A DNA stretch of 64,000 nucleotides from Megachile rotundata (GCF_050947335.1 NC_134984.1:10087926-10151925); one strand, 5' to 3'. Shown: positions 1 to 13,530, counted from the first letter of the stretch. Program-made: numbers and translations. The notes: generated by a model from the sequence alone, not told the origin.

Positions 1-423
1 AAATTTTAACGTGTGTTAAAAACAAAGACATATTGTGATCGAGCCAATAAGGTGATTGGTAAACAAAATCTTCTGATATAAATGACAAGTGTTTTTTGCT
101 GCAATATTGGCTTGGAAAATGATATATTAAAATTCTATAACTCATAGGTAACGGTAGTAGTCTATTTAAGAAATCTTTCACTTGAACAATGGCGACGGCT
201 TGCTCTGTCATTAAATAATAGCGAGAGTCGATGTCGGGAGACATTTTTTAAACCTTCTAGGTTATGTAACGAGACCACTTTTTAACCCCTTCCCGTACTT
301 TGACGAGTCTCAAACGCACTTACAGCTCAAATGTAACAAACCTTATTCAAATTTTGAATACTCTTCAATTTGAAATTTAGGTTCAGCTATAAATTACATT
401 ATCGAGGATCCTTGAATATAAAA
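1..423. other. Unique AT-rich sequence
   Basis: No gene, repeat or RNA signature is visible. It forms the left flank of the first TA-MITE. Confidence 0.6.
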
Positions 424-425
424 TA

Positions 426-940
426 AGGTGAAGTGGGGTAAGTGCTGACTGGTTTTTGTAAAGTTGGTATTTAAACGTAAGTATTTTCAAATACTTACGT
501 TTAAACTTAAGTATACTGCTATGTAAATACTTAACGCTGTCGATATCGAACACTTTACACAATTACTACTATTTAATTAATATTAACTAGGACTTTAATT
601 TTCCTCGTACATTTTGATTTTGATAGGAAATTGTTTAAAATGTAAACTACTCTGCACTTTCCCCGAAAATGGGGTAAGAGCGTAACTTGAAGTTAAATAC
701 TTTGAAACTTTATTTCATGTGCAATGGGGCAAGAGCAGAATTATTAACAAATCTGCTATAAAATGCATTTTACTGCATTATGCAAGTACTCTATACTACA
801 AACAAGTACTCTTAGCTGAAATATAAAAGGGGATATAGTGAAACAAAACAAGGAAACAAACATACTAAATGGAGAAATTTTGTAATAAAAATAGCCTGTA
901 TACGCACTTGCCCCGTTTTCGAACTTACCTCACTTCACTT
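426..940 (+). mobile_element. TA-flanked 500-bp MITE, copy 1
   Basis: A non-autonomous DNA transposon of the Tc1/mariner type. It opens with AGGTGAAGTGGGGTAAGT and ends with the degenerate complement (CTTACCTCACTTCACTT), flanked by TA at 424-425 and 941-942. It is 515 bp long, against 499-500 bp in the other three copies. The excess lies near positions 478-520, where the ACGTAAGTATTT segment is repeated in inverted form. Motifs related to GGGGTAAG recur inside it near 670 and 725 and may be subterminal transposase-binding repeats. No transposase is encoded. Assignment to Tc1/mariner/pogo rests on the TA target site and inverted ends only. Confidence 0.85.
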
Positions 941-942
941 TA

Positions 943-3441
943 TGCTAAAATAACACTATTATTAAATTTGTTTCCCAAAAATCTGAAGATAAACAAACAT
1001 CATAATTTCATATGAAAAATAAAATTCACCTTACACAAATAAATATCATACATAAATATTACACCGTTAAACATTTCGCTAAAATAGTATAGTATAAAGT
1101 TGTACCATACAATAAAAAAGCCACTTCCATTTTAAATTAATCTTCCCTTACATTTATTTCTCTCAATAATTGTATCGTTTTCTTAAAGCAATCGATATAT
1201 TACATTTCATTTGTCATGGTGTTACAACTCTTAAAAAAAAAACCAATTCAACGCGGTAAATATATTGACCTTCGAATGACCCTGAACCACAAGAAACGAG
1301 TCAGAATTGCAGGTTATACGGATCACTAGAGCTTGCTCACCGATTGAAGCAGATATCATCGAACGTGCAGTGCCGATTGTCTGTGTAAGAAAATATCACA
1401 AAAAGATAAATGCCAGCTAAATTTATTGACCCGCTATTCATTTAACTAGATTTTTGTAATAACTAATTTTTAGTTTCATACAATTAATACTAATTACAGA
1501 CGGTACATCGATACTATTGGAACTTTATCCAATCATTTTATATTAGTATTTCGATTTTAACAATATTACAATATATTGGTTTTTATTCTCTTTGAGTACA
1601 GAAGATGGCGTGTTAATTTTCACAAATACAAGAAACTGATATAATTTTCACATATAAAAATATAGTTTTCATGAATAAAAGAAACTGATACCTTACGAAA
1701 CTGGTCAACTTTGAATTTTCTTATCCAATATTAATTATACTAGTAAATATTAAGTTGACCAGTTCGTGTTTAAACAATCTCTTTAAAGAGGTAGCATATT
1801 AACAGAAAAAGTCACTACTACTCTTTTTTACAACGTTTCGACCTTTCAGGTCCTCATTATGCTACGACTATAATTAAAATATCAGAAATTATAGGTCGAA
1901 CTTGATAGATGAAGTAATAGATACATATAAGGTCACAACTCTGAGAAACAGAAGACTTCATCGCACCCGTAAGGACCATAAAGTCATCGAATAAATATAA
2001 ACATTATTAATTCATTGAAATTAGTGTTTCATAACTTGTAACCGTTTTTATATATTGTATAACTCAGGAAGACAGTATTCGTATATCAACGCTAATCTCG
2101 CGTTGCCCTCCTACCTCATTTTGCTCCTGCTGTACTTTACACATTGAAAGCAAGCAAACAGTTGGCAAAACAATCTACGAGTCAAAACAAACGAAAACTA
2201 AGCGGACTATTTATGCATGCGAAGATTCATAAGGCTCTAGTGAATTAACGGGTTACATGTGCTTAAACGGCTTATAACTGGGTCGAACTGAACAGATTCA
2301 TTTGTGATTAAAAGCGCGTATTTGTCAAACATTTCAGGGATGATATGCAAACATTACATTTATTCAATTTGGGAGTTTAAAGATTTTTGAATAATTAGAA
2401 TTTATTTTATTTTGTATTATGATGTGTAATATGATATTGTGATATTCTATTATATTATGTTACATTATATTGCACTATATAATAATACAATATTTTAATG
2501 TATACATGAAATCATATTTTTCATTTAATATACAACTTGCATTATATTATTAAAATATAATAATCAGAACATAAAGTAAATTCATTAAAACATAATCACT
2601 CGAACAATAAAACTGGATAAATATATATATTTAATTTTGTATCGTGTTACAATTAGTTTTATGTGTTCTTTGTATTATCCTAAAAGATCAGACAAATTTG
2701 TATTACCGAACCTGATGTTACATAGCTGTAAATAAACCTGAAACTTAAAATTATACAAATTTTGTTGAAATTAAATTTTCTTATGAGGTAATAAAAATTT
2801 AACCAGAGCCATCTCTCAGCATAGAAAACAAAATGTTAAGGTAATACAATATTTTAAAATTTGAATAGTCAACACCGTTCTATTGCTATTGCTTGATATA
2901 AAAATGTACGATAGTTCGTCTGATTTCTTCGTTTGATCTCCTCTGAAATTATACTTTTGTACAAATCAGTGGGCGAAGAAACGATGAAAATGTAACATCG
3001 TTCCTTGACACTTTGAATGTAGGCTACGAGAGTTACTCGTCGAGACATGTGACTGAATATCGTGACATGGTTCGCGATCCATGCGACGGCCGCGAGCACC
3101 GGATGGAACCGACCGGAACAATTTTAATGAAGATGATTTTCGCCGCCAGGAAGCGCCGCAGTTGAAAAGTCAATCTCAGAACCGTTTTATTTTCGCTTTT
3201 CCATGTTTCAACGCATGCTTCTTGACGATGAAACGATAATACGATGTTATCGTTAGGTAACAAATATAATTGAGAGGCAACCAAAGTTTTTAGAAATAAA
3301 TTACGTTTGTTATTTAACGTCTTAACAAAAGGTACATTTCTTGTAACTGCATTTGTAAACGTCTTTTGATTTTTATATTGTAAGTGCAAAAATAAATTCT
3401 TAATTATTGATTTGAGTATGCGATGATTGGAAATTTAATGC
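943..3441. other. AT-rich sequence without a recognisable gene
   Basis: Mostly AT-rich and apparently unique, with one short inverted repeat (1696-1766, listed separately). A small CpG-rich patch lies at about 3000-3200. Open frames on the minus strand (to about 3390) are short, overlap one another and resemble nothing I know. Confidence 0.55.
1696..1766. repeat. Short inverted repeat
   Basis: Left arm 1696-1711 (CGAAACTGGTCAACTT) is matched by its complement at 1752-1766 with one base missing. About 40 bp of AT-rich spacer separates the arms. It could be a tiny foldback remnant or a cruciform. No target duplication was found. Confidence 0.6.
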
Positions 3442-4734
3442 ATGATAAAAGAACGTGAGGTTATTTCATATAGATTTAGTAATTCTATATGTGGCGATAT
3501 AACGCGAGGCAATTCTATCAACTGTAATTTTATACACATTAATTTTACGCGTGAGAGTACTACATATTGCGATTATTTGCGTGATAATATAATTCATGGT
3601 GATATAACGCGCAGTAATTCCACGCGTAATAATCCCACACATGGCGATATAATGCGAGGCAATTCTATCAGTAATAGCTTTATACGCATTAATTTTTCGC
3701 GTGAGAATACTACACGTTGCGGTTACTTGCGTGATAATATAATTCGTGGCAATGTAACGCGTAGTAATTCAACGCGTAATAATCTCACACATGGCGATAT
3801 AACACGAGGCAATACAATGCATAGTAATTCGACGCACAGTAATTCCACGCGTCGTGATATAATACGTGGTGATATAACGCGTAGTAATTCCATGCGTACT
3901 AATCTCACGCGTGGCGATATAACGCGAGGTAATATAACGCGTTGTAATTCTACGCACAGTAATTCCACGCGTCGTCATATAACGCGTAGTAATTCCACGC
4001 ATACTAATTTCACGCGTGGCAATATAACACGTGGCAATATAACGCACAGTAATTCTACGCACAATAGTTTCACGCGGCGTGATATAATGCGTGGTGATAT
4101 AACGCGTAATAATTCCAAGCGTACTAATTTCACGCGTGGCGATATAACAAGGGGCAATATAACGCGTAGTAATTCCACGCGTACTAATCTCACGCGTGGC
4201 GATATAGCACGTGGTAATATAACGCACAGTAATTCTACACATAGTAATTCCACACGTCGTGATATAACATGTGGTGATATAACGCGTAGTAATTCCATGC
4301 GTGGTAATTTCACAGGTGGCGATATAACGCGAGGTAATATAACGCGTAGTAATTCTACGCACAATAGTTTCACGCGTCGTGATATAATGCGTGGTGATAT
4401 AACGCGTAATAATTCCAAGCGTACTAATCTCACGCGTGGCGATATAACACGGGGCAATATAACGCGTAGTAATTCTACGCATAATAACTCCACGCGTCGT
4501 AATATAACTCGTGGTGATATAACGTATAGTAATTCCATGCGTGGTAATTTCATATGTGGTAATATAATGCGTGGCGATATAACGCGTGCTGATACAAAAC
4601 ATTACAATTCTACGAGTAGTAATTCTACGTGTACTAATTCCACGCACGGCAATACGACTCACGGTGATATAGCGCACACTAGTTCCATACGCGAAAATTT
4701 AGAAATTTCAAAATTTCAAAATATGGAAATTTAG
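3442..4734 (+). other. 430-codon open frame with pentapeptide-like repeats
   Basis: An ATG at 3442 opens a frame that runs through the entire 15-bp minisatellite and stops at 4734 in unique sequence. The product would be about 80 five-residue repeats of the form small-[N/D]-[I/L/F/S]-T-[R/H], for example GDITR, GNITR, TNLTR, SNSTR. This resembles the A(D/N)LXX pattern of pentapeptide-repeat proteins, which fold as a right-handed quadrilateral helix. However, about half the repeats carry serine at the central position, where that fold needs Leu or Phe. No signal peptide, other domain or splice signal is evident. Two minus-strand frames are also open for 302 and 192 codons, because the unit lacks stops on either strand. 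I think a repeat artefact is likelier than a gene, but the unbroken frame is notable. Confidence 0.2.
3475..4690. repeat. 15-bp minisatellite with higher-order repeats
   Basis: Units of 15 bp follow the patterns GATATAACGCGTGGT and AATTCCACGCGTAGT. Blocks of eight units recur with starts at 3856, 3976, 4081, 4261, 4381 and 4501 (spacings 120, 105, 180, 120, 120). An earlier 150-bp block begins at 3496 and again at 3646. Every spacing is a multiple of 15. Most units hold ACGCGT or a version one transition away (ATGCGT, ACACGT, ACGCAC), as expected from CpG decay. The array fills almost the whole of a 430-codon frame, discussed separately. Confidence 0.9.
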
Positions 4735-6011
4735 GAGTATCAAAACTAACAAATTTTCAAATTTGTGAAATCAAAATCTAAGGAATCGAGAAGTCAGAAA
4801 TCTAAATATCTTCAAATTATACTTCCCCTTATCTGAAGAAAACTATGTTGTATCTGAATATAAGCATTATCCTTAAATACGCACGTGCATGCTATAACGA
4901 ACAACTCTTGCAACAAAGCTTCATCGAATTCATTCGTTATAGATTACACCGCTGTACCACAAGCTTTAAAATTTTTCTTATAACAGTCATGATGTCCGAT
5001 TCCCGGAGTGCAGAAATTTTTCTTCCAACGTATAACGACAACCCGGACGTACCGGTTGTTCCAACGCATCCTTTGCATCATCGTAAAATAGTAGGATAAG
5101 GAAGTTTATGGACGGAAAAGCTCGAACGATAACACCAGACAAGCAATTCTAAAGCCGTGCAGAAATTATCCATCGTATCACGGAACAGAGCACAAGGATT
5201 CCCGGCAACGAACGTGGTCCGCCTAACAATCTGGAATGTTTAAAGAAGGGACTCTTCTGCCGTTTGGTTACGCCAATTCCACGTAATAACAGTGAAATAT
5301 TGAATACGAGCGTAAACTGCAATTTAATCGACTCTCGTGCACGAACAACAACGGGTCCACGGGACACGAGGATGATCTCTTCTCTCTTTCGTGCACGGCC
5401 GGCTCGAAGGCAGCATAAACGAGAAAATTCTTTGAAAGAAGGGAAATACAGCCGTGGGCTTTCGAACGAACGCATCGAACCTGTTCGTGGACTTGGCAAG
5501 GATCAACGATAGTGATTGGCGATTACGTTAACCAAACACCGCGGTATACGCCCCTGCAATTTGCCTGGGGATCATCTTCCCCTAATCGCCGCGCTAATAA
5601 CAGGATTACCGAGACCTGACCACGGAATCGTATACTTATCCCTAATTCGCTGTATCGTTATTAATATATATAATACAATTGAGAACGTCTCGTGCTGCGA
5701 TAACATGACTACACGGCCCAGGCACGTGCGAAAACATTGAAACGCGATGAGACCCTACGTTCTTCTTTTTATGGACTTTAATGTAATCCTTTCTACCTTG
5801 TATTCACTGTTAAACCTTTGCTGTACGATTTATTCAGATGCGTCAGTCAGCTAGTCATTACTACACTATTAGAACAAATAGAGAAACTTAAAATGTCAAT
5901 TTTGTATTCAATGATACTATATTGATGATTGGAGTTATGGTTTAAATTGAAGTTTTGTTCGATAAGGTTTGTCGCATTTGGACTATGAGTGCACGAGACT
6001 TGTCAAAGTAT
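4735..6011. other. Unique sequence with a CpG-rich patch
   Basis: Moderately GC-rich and CpG-rich between about 5000 and 5760, AT-rich around it. Several overlapping frames of 60-116 codons occur on both strands, none recognisable. It may hold regulatory sequence. Confidence 0.45.
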
Positions 6012-6467
6012 GACAAGTAATCCAAGTTAACTGTGTTAACAAGTAATCAAAGTTAACTGTGTTAACAAGCAATCAATGTTAACTGTGTTAATAATCAATC
6101 AAAGATAACTGTATTAACAAGCAATCAAAGTTAACTGTGTTAACAAATAATCAAAGTTAACTATGTTAACTGTGTTAACAAGTAATCAAAGTTAACTGTG
6201 TTAACAAGCAATCAATGTTAACTGTGTTAATAATCAATCAAAGATAACTGTATTAACAAGCAATCAAAGTTAACTGTGTTAGCAAATAATCAAAGTTAAC
6301 TATGTTAACTGTGTTAACAAGTAATCAAAGTTAACTGTGTCAACAAGTAATCAAAGTTAACTGTGTTAACAAATAATCAAAGTTAACTATGTTAACTGTG
6401 TTAACAAGTAATCAAAGTTAACTGTGTTAACTGTGTTAACCTAACCAAAGTTAATTGCTTTAACTGT
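6012..6467. repeat. 26-bp minisatellite with GTTAAC in most units
   Basis: The unit reads approximately AACAAGTAATCAAAG followed by TTAACTGTGTT. Most units carry the palindrome GTTAAC once or twice. A block of about 139 bp recurs (starts near 6038 and 6177) with the same internal variants, such as AATAATCAATC and a short TTAACTATG unit, showing segmental duplication inside the array. Confidence 0.85.
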
Positions 6468-8160
6468 GTGGTGTTTAAACCACATGCTAAGATTATAGCC
6501 AGAAGTGGTGTGATATTTGAACAAGCTAATTTTTGTTGCTAATAGCAGCTTACGTACCGCTAAAAATAAAATAAATACAAACAAATATTTTACGGATTCC
6601 TTAGATATTTCCTTACATTATTTCTACTTTCTACAACTAAATTTTTTTATTTTATTTGATCAGAGAATTGTAGTTTTCATCAACTATTATTTCATCCCTT
6701 ATGATTTCATATAAAATAATAAGTAGGTATTAAATGTAACATTATGGTATTATATGTTAAAGTGAAATTTCATACGTCTGTTTTGAAAAGATACGTTGTT
6801 TCCTAAAAGTGCGTTTTTGCACAAGAAAAAAATAAAAATGTGTTGCTAATGGTTATGTGTATGTCATAACGTATCGTAGAATTATTTTAATAGAATGCAA
6901 AGATTAATTTGAATTTTAATTATATTGACTGAGCTTCGCTTTAATAGAATTGCATTCTTAATTGGATTACAATAAATAATCCGTGTCACTTTCATTGTAA
7001 TTAATCTTTATTGTATGCATGTTGCCTATGAAGTGACTTCACATTCCTATGTCACTGAACATCTGCATCACAAGAGTGATGGCACGATTGAATAAATTGT
7101 AATATGCTTAGATACATTTGCAAGATTATTTCAGTTTATTATATACCAGGTGGGAAACTTTGAAACGTAGAAAATAACTAATAAATAGAGAATAACTATC
7201 TTGAAATCCGTAATTGAATACTTTTTAATTTGGGACCCAAGCATAATTGAATCGAAGAATTATTTTCGTCAAATCCGAATTTTCAAATTTTTTAATCAGA
7301 AATGAAAATTCAATTAAAACCTGTTCAATTCAAAAGTTAGATATCTAACAGATCAAAACTTAAATATAATATGGATCACGTGATGAGAGTAACAATATAT
7401 GTATAATTATTTTGCCTTCAAATATTATTTAATAAGAAGTCTAAGACTAATACCTTGTTTCAAGGTATAAAATTTTATAATAACTTTAAATGGATCAAGA
7501 AATCAATGCAAATATATATATTTTGCACTAGAAGAAATAAAAATGGTTGAATCGTAATTGCTACATCAGCGTACATAAACGTACGGTCTACCATAATAAA
7601 CAACTAAGCAATAAAGTTCAAACTTCTTGTCATCATCTATCTACGTACACACAGTATGCAGAAAATGTCACTATATCAATCTGCCTTACCTATAGTAATT
7701 CACAAACGCAGTCATGCAATACTTGAGTCATTATTTACGCCATTTTAACCTTCTACAAGATTTTAGGCTATGTGAGATATAGATTTAATCCAACCTAACT
7801 TCAGTAAATATAAGTTATTAGATAAGAATTATGTAAGTTATTAACTTAAGTTAAATTATGCTACGATAAATATTACGAAGTATAATTGCAACGTAAAAGT
7901 AAACAGAATTTCCTTGCAAAAATCTCGAAATCAAAGTTCAAACAGTGGTACAAGAACGTCCTTGAGAACGTATCCCGTCATCAAAATCGGCGAGGAATCG
8001 CTGAAGTAAATAATTACTGATATTTATATTCAACACGACAAGACAATTAAAACGATATAGAATCTCATACAGTATCACTTTAATCGTGATGTACATATAT
8101 AATATGATTTTCACGATACACAGTATCATTATACAAGGCTCACGCGACTGTATCATATTC
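6468..8160. other. AT-rich sequence without a recognisable gene
   Basis: No gene or clear repeat is visible. Short open frames at 6517-6714 and 7938-8156 look like AT-rich chance frames. Confidence 0.55.
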
Positions 8161-9480
8161 TAACGCGGTTACCAATACTGATACAGAAAAAAAGGAGAAA
8201 GATGAACGTTGCAAGGAGTATATTGTTTCGAGACTATATTGTGGAGCTGTTCTTTAGAATTGCAAGTTCAGGTGTGTTGAATTATATTTTTCCCTTTAGA
8301 CATTTTTCTGAATCGACACTGGAGTGCACCCGAAAGCCTCAACACCTGTCTGATACTGGAGTTATCAAAATACTATGAAATTCCCATCACTCGCTTATAC
8401 GAATGTAGGGGCAAAACCGTGTCAAATACGACTTTTGTGGGAGAATTAAATTTCTTCAAAATAAACCAAAATCTTCAGAAAAATGGTGAAAAGCGCCGAA
8501 AGATGGCTGACGGGGATCTGGAAAACGGAGAATCCCTAGCGAACGAAAGTAACCTGATACAGTTGCATGAACCACCCTTTGTATCCAGATAAATATAATT
8601 TATCTAAGAGCTTTATAAAGAAATGAAAAGAATAGACTCACGTGTAATGAGAATAAGAAGGGCTAGCCTGGTCAATGTGCGAAGCCGTTGACAAGCCTTG
8701 CACGATGGCCGCCGAAGGATCCCTAGCTGGCGAAGAATTTTGGGCTGCCGGTACAGCGTGATGGTAACGCTGGCACATTTCGGCCAAATTCCACCCATGG
8801 GCATCCATATATTAACACTGCTTCGATTTTCTTTGGCGTACCATCCATTTCACACGCGTTGTGACACTTCCTCTTCCTGGTCCTCTTCACGTTTTTCTAT
8901 TTATTTCCCGTCACTGTTATTCACTATTCTCTAATCTCAGAACCGGAGTGTAATCGACGGAACGCACTCGCGTGTTTATCGTTCGTTTTATTACGGTCCG
9001 AAACTCGAAACATTGCACTTGAACCTCGACGATCCACCTCGTTCAGCGGCGTGACCCTGGCATACTGTTAACAAAACAAAACGGTTGTTCCATTAGAGCA
9101 CCGGATTCCGTAACGAAGGAAAAATTGAAAGGATAGATGAGATTGGAAGCTGGTGAAACGATGTATCGATACGAACTAAGATTACGGTATTCATTAGGTA
9201 ATGCTCCAACTAATCATGGACTAAAGGCCGAGTTAATGAAAGTGTCTAGTTAATTTCAACGGAGCCGAGCACCGGTAGACAGGTTCAACTAATACAGGGT
9301 TCAAAACGCGATAGCAGATAATCATCGGTATCTGCTGATTCGATATTGATCAGTTTCTATACTGGGAACATCGACTCGGCGCTAATCACTACTGTACGAG
9401 AAATCCACGACACGACTACAATTGTTGCCAGTGTGCTCAGACAGTTGTATTGTTAATTTAGTTTAAGGAGCAACTTAATT
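8161..9480. other. Moderately GC-rich unique sequence, possible exon on the minus strand
   Basis: Between about 8610 and 8860 the minus strand has an ATG in a fair context (near 8852) and another at 8804. The second opens a 63-codon frame (MPMGGIWPKC...) that reaches a consensus-like splice donor, CAC|GTGAGT, whose complement ACTCAC lies near 8635. The encoded peptide is not one I recognise and no acceptor partner is visible. On the plus strand, 8560-8592 reads GCATGAACCACCCTTTGTA. Its complement resembles the TACARGGTG ends of many insect DNA transposons, so part of this may be a transposon remnant. Confidence 0.3.
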
Positions 9481-12100
9481 TGTACTCTAGCGGATTCTCC
9501 TTATATTGCCGGGTGAACGAGCTATGGAGTCTTTCAGAAATTCCAACGCTCTGAACCAGTTTCTTGAACTTTTTTGTGGGATCGAAAATTCTTCAGAGGC
9601 TATTTGTTCAACCGTGGTTGTAGTGCATTTGAAAATTTGTAACGGGTCTGTGTTTATCTATTGTTTATGCAAAATTATCGATTCTTTCAGATGAATACAA
9701 TTCACATAAATTGATATTTTAAATAATTTATATCGCCATGATTTTAATCTTATATTAGTAGTTATAGACATTATTATAGAATTGTATTATTTCTTTTATT
9801 AATCTTATATGACATATGTCTAATATATCAATTTTAAATATTTATAATAATTACAATACTCAACCTATGCTAGTAAATTTTCAAAACAATGTCTGCATAT
9901 ACAGGCATATGTATATTGTCAAATATGCAGTACCTATGTGTTTCAACATGTAATGTGTTTCAGTAACATGTAATATGTAAGTACACGTATAATGTCAATA
10001 TGTAAATTGTCAAATAAGTGACCATAATGGATTTCATGACTTTCCAATCTCACAAAATTTCTATGATGAAATGACTTAATAATTACACTTTAAGCTATTC
10101 ATTACAGTCATGTGATTATCTAATACGACGACATTGTATGTAAACTCATAGCGTGTAGCGTAATTTCACTTAAAACTTCGGAGGAAGCAATAAAATTATT
10201 AGCGAGAATGGGTCGTAAAAATAAAATAGTTTGTTTAATATGCATCAGCTTGTTATATACTCACTCATGAAAGGCTTTGTAGTATCTATAAAAAGATTGT
10301 TTAAATTGCTTAAAATAAATAATAATTACATGCTGGTTTGTTAGGAAGTAATAATAATTATCTTATAATAAAATCTGATATTCGTTCAGAATATTTTAAT
10401 ACCAGATATTCTATCGAAATATTTGAACGTTGGATAATTTATAGAAGTATTGTAAAAAAATATTTGCTATCATTATAATTATAAATTAGTTCTAGAATTA
10501 TTAAATCGTTGTTATAAATTACTAGATAATATAAGATATTGTAACTGCGACTGGAAAACATTAAATTACATAAAATATAAAAATTAATATCTAATAGAAA
10601 GGTCAAAATATATTTCAACATAATTATACTAAATATTGTACTATTTTACAGTAGTTAAAAAATAGTACAGTTTTATTAAAAATTGTAAAAATAAAAACTA
10701 TAAAATGTATCAACTTGCCTCGGCCTCCATGATGAATTCTAACCTAACTTTGTTCGATAAAATTGAATACATATTTTTGTTTATTTGACAGGAATTATAA
10801 ACAGCTGTTAGATTTAAACTAAATTTTTATTATTTTATCAAAAACACATCTCACGACATTGAATAATCAATTTTTGAAAGAGTTACACAATATTTACATC
10901 GAACGAAATTATAGTATGCTATAACAAAAGAATGATAGATAATTTTGTGGAAGTATATAAAAAGGTAAGAAGGTATTTTTATAGGTATTTATAACACGAA
11001 GTTTCGCATAAGGTTTCAAATATTAAGATGTAGGAATAGAAACAAAATGGCGGCACAAGATACAAGATATGGTACAAGAGTACCATATTTAATGCATGCG
11101 TTTGCAGTATGAATCATACAAACTACAATGCTAATTTTGAAAAATCACAAAACTTTTAATACACTGAAATATTTTTGCTACATATACTCCTTCATACTGT
11201 TGAATGTTACTATCACTTCACCATATCCTATACATATTTACATCAAATTGAAATACAGAAAGAGTAGTTTAATTATATTAGAAAGATCCTCTGGCATTCA
11301 TTCATAAATAATATAAACGAAATAATGATTAATAGATCCTTCAGATAGGTAATGATAACAAAACGTCAAAGTCAAATAGAAAAAACTTAGAAAACATAAA
11401 GGGTTACCAATATCGTTAATTAACCAACTCGATCATCAGATATTAATCTGACAGAAAAAGGAAAGCAATTATGAAGGAATTATTCGCATTAGTGGAACAT
11501 ATTTTCAAGACTATAATTAAGATTTCATTCTATCTATGAACCAATTAAGGTTAAATCTGTAATAATGTGCTCACATTAACTATAGTTTTGAACTATTAAA
11601 AATTTAGTATATTAAACTACTTCTATTTCTACTTTTCTTTTTAACCATAATATTGTGTGTGTTGTCAGGCAGTTTTACTCGTAATGTAGAGGAACACTTG
11701 CAGACACAAAATTCATTGTTAAACTTTTCAATTTTAAAGTAAGAAGATTACAGATTTCAATATTTGTAAATTTTTAAGTTAGCATATTTTTAAATATACA
11801 GATTCACAAGAAATATTCAAACATTCTTTCCCATGATTCAAATTTATGAATCATTACTCATTACCAATGTTCTCAAATTCAATAATTTTCAAATTTCGAT
11901 AAATCTGAATTTCCAAATTCGAAAACCTTAATGACACTTATAACTTTAATATTTAATATTTAATATGTATTCATATTTTTGTATGTCTATGAAAATATAT
12001 TTGTATTCTATTCTTTTCTTCCTACATCTTCACCTTTATACATTTCCATACCGTTTGTACCACCACATACACTCCGATCTTTCCACATTTCTCTCCATCA
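9481..12100. other. AT-rich sequence without a recognisable gene
   Basis: Strongly AT-rich with no clear tandem structure, no inverted-repeat element and no convincing open frame. Confidence 0.55.
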
Positions 12101-12774
12101 AATCTCCACAAATCACCGAGATCGCACCGATAATCCAATAAATAACCGATTTCATAATTTCCAACCGTATGCAAAGCTTTCGCGATTAATTGCATCACAA
12201 AGAAAGCGAAACCCAGCGTCTTACTGTCCACTCGTTCAGATAACTCGTTAGTAATTTATCGTCGATTGGCTGTTATACGATATATCGTGGTCACCGGTGT
12301 GATTAACACTCAATCGTTTAAGCCATGAAGAAAACGGCACGTTCTCTGCCCAACCCAGTGGTAGACGGTTCATTTCTAAGAGAAATTATAAGTTTCGAAG
12401 TGATGTCAGTTATCGGGTCAAATCATTGACGGTTTCACGATAATTGGATCGTTCGTCAGCCAATGAGACAATGAGGAAATAAATAATTATCCTGTGGAAG
12501 AAAACGTGCGTGGCATGGAGTTATCTTGTCCGTTGTTCTTGATTGATTGCCAACCAGAAGCACAGAAAGATAGCGCGTAGGATCGCTTCATCAAGTTGAT
12601 ATCTTTAACGGAGATTCGTACGTCGTGATACGCGCCCTGTAACGGGGACGGGCGAATCGGCTGCCCGTCGAGAGACCCGCGGGCACCGGGGTACACGCTG
12701 CGGGTGATGAGATGTTGGATATATGTGGATTTTAAGTTTTTAGGATGTTGCGAATTTTGGAAGTGAAATTTGGG
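12101..12774. other. CpG-rich unique patch
   Basis: CpG content rises here, most clearly at 12590-12710. Frames of 60-90 codons exist on both strands but none looks like a known protein. This may be a regulatory island or part of an untranslated exon. Confidence 0.35.
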
Positions 12775-13530
12775 AGTTAGGATTGTTGAAAGTTAGGGAA
12801 TTTGAGAATTTTGTGATTTAGGTATGTGGAGATTTGAGAATTTAGTTACTTGAGATTGTGGGGATTTGATAATTTAGTTATTTGAGTATGTGGGGATTTG
12901 AGAATTTAGTTATTTAAAAATATGGGGATTTAAGAATTTAGTTATTTGAGTTTGTGGGGATTTGAGAATTTAGTTATTTGAGAATGTGGAGATTTGAGAA
13001 TTTAGTTATTTGGGTATGTGGGGATTTGAGAATTTAGTTATTTGCAAATGTAGGGATTTGATAATTTAGTCACTTGAAAATTGGGGAATTTGAGAATTTA
13101 GTTATTTGAGTATGTGGGGATTTGAGAATTTAGTTATTTGAGAATGTGGAGATTTGAGAATTTAGTTATTCGGGTATGTGGGGATTTGAGAATTTAGTTA
13201 TTTGAGTATGTGAGGATTTGAGAATATAGTTATTTGAGAATGTGGAAATTTGGAAATTTAGTTATTTGTAAATGTGGGGATTTAAGAATTTAGTACTTTG
13301 AGAAGGTGGGAATTTGAGAACGTGGAGATTTGGGAATGTGGGAATTTGAAAATGTGGGGATTTAAGAATTTAGTTCTTTGAGAAGATGGGAATTTAAGAA
13401 TTTAGTTCTTTGAGAAGGTGGGAATTTGAGAATGTAGGGATTTGAAAATGTGGGAATTTGAGTATGTGAGAATTTGAGAATGTGGGAATTTGAGAATGTG
13501 GGACTTTGAGAATGTAGGAATTTGAAAATG
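12775..13530. repeat. 32-bp G-biased minisatellite
   Basis: The unit is approximately GTGGGGATTTGAGAAT followed by TTAGTTATTTGAGTAT. About 20 units are visible. The right third (13300-13530) decays into 16-bp half-units of GTGGGAATTTGAGAAT. G greatly exceeds C on this strand throughout. Confidence 0.85.

Noticed and set aside
3769..4677. 302- and 192-codon minus-strand frames
   Set aside because: Mirror readings of the 15-bp array. Even if the plus frame were real, these would be shadows.
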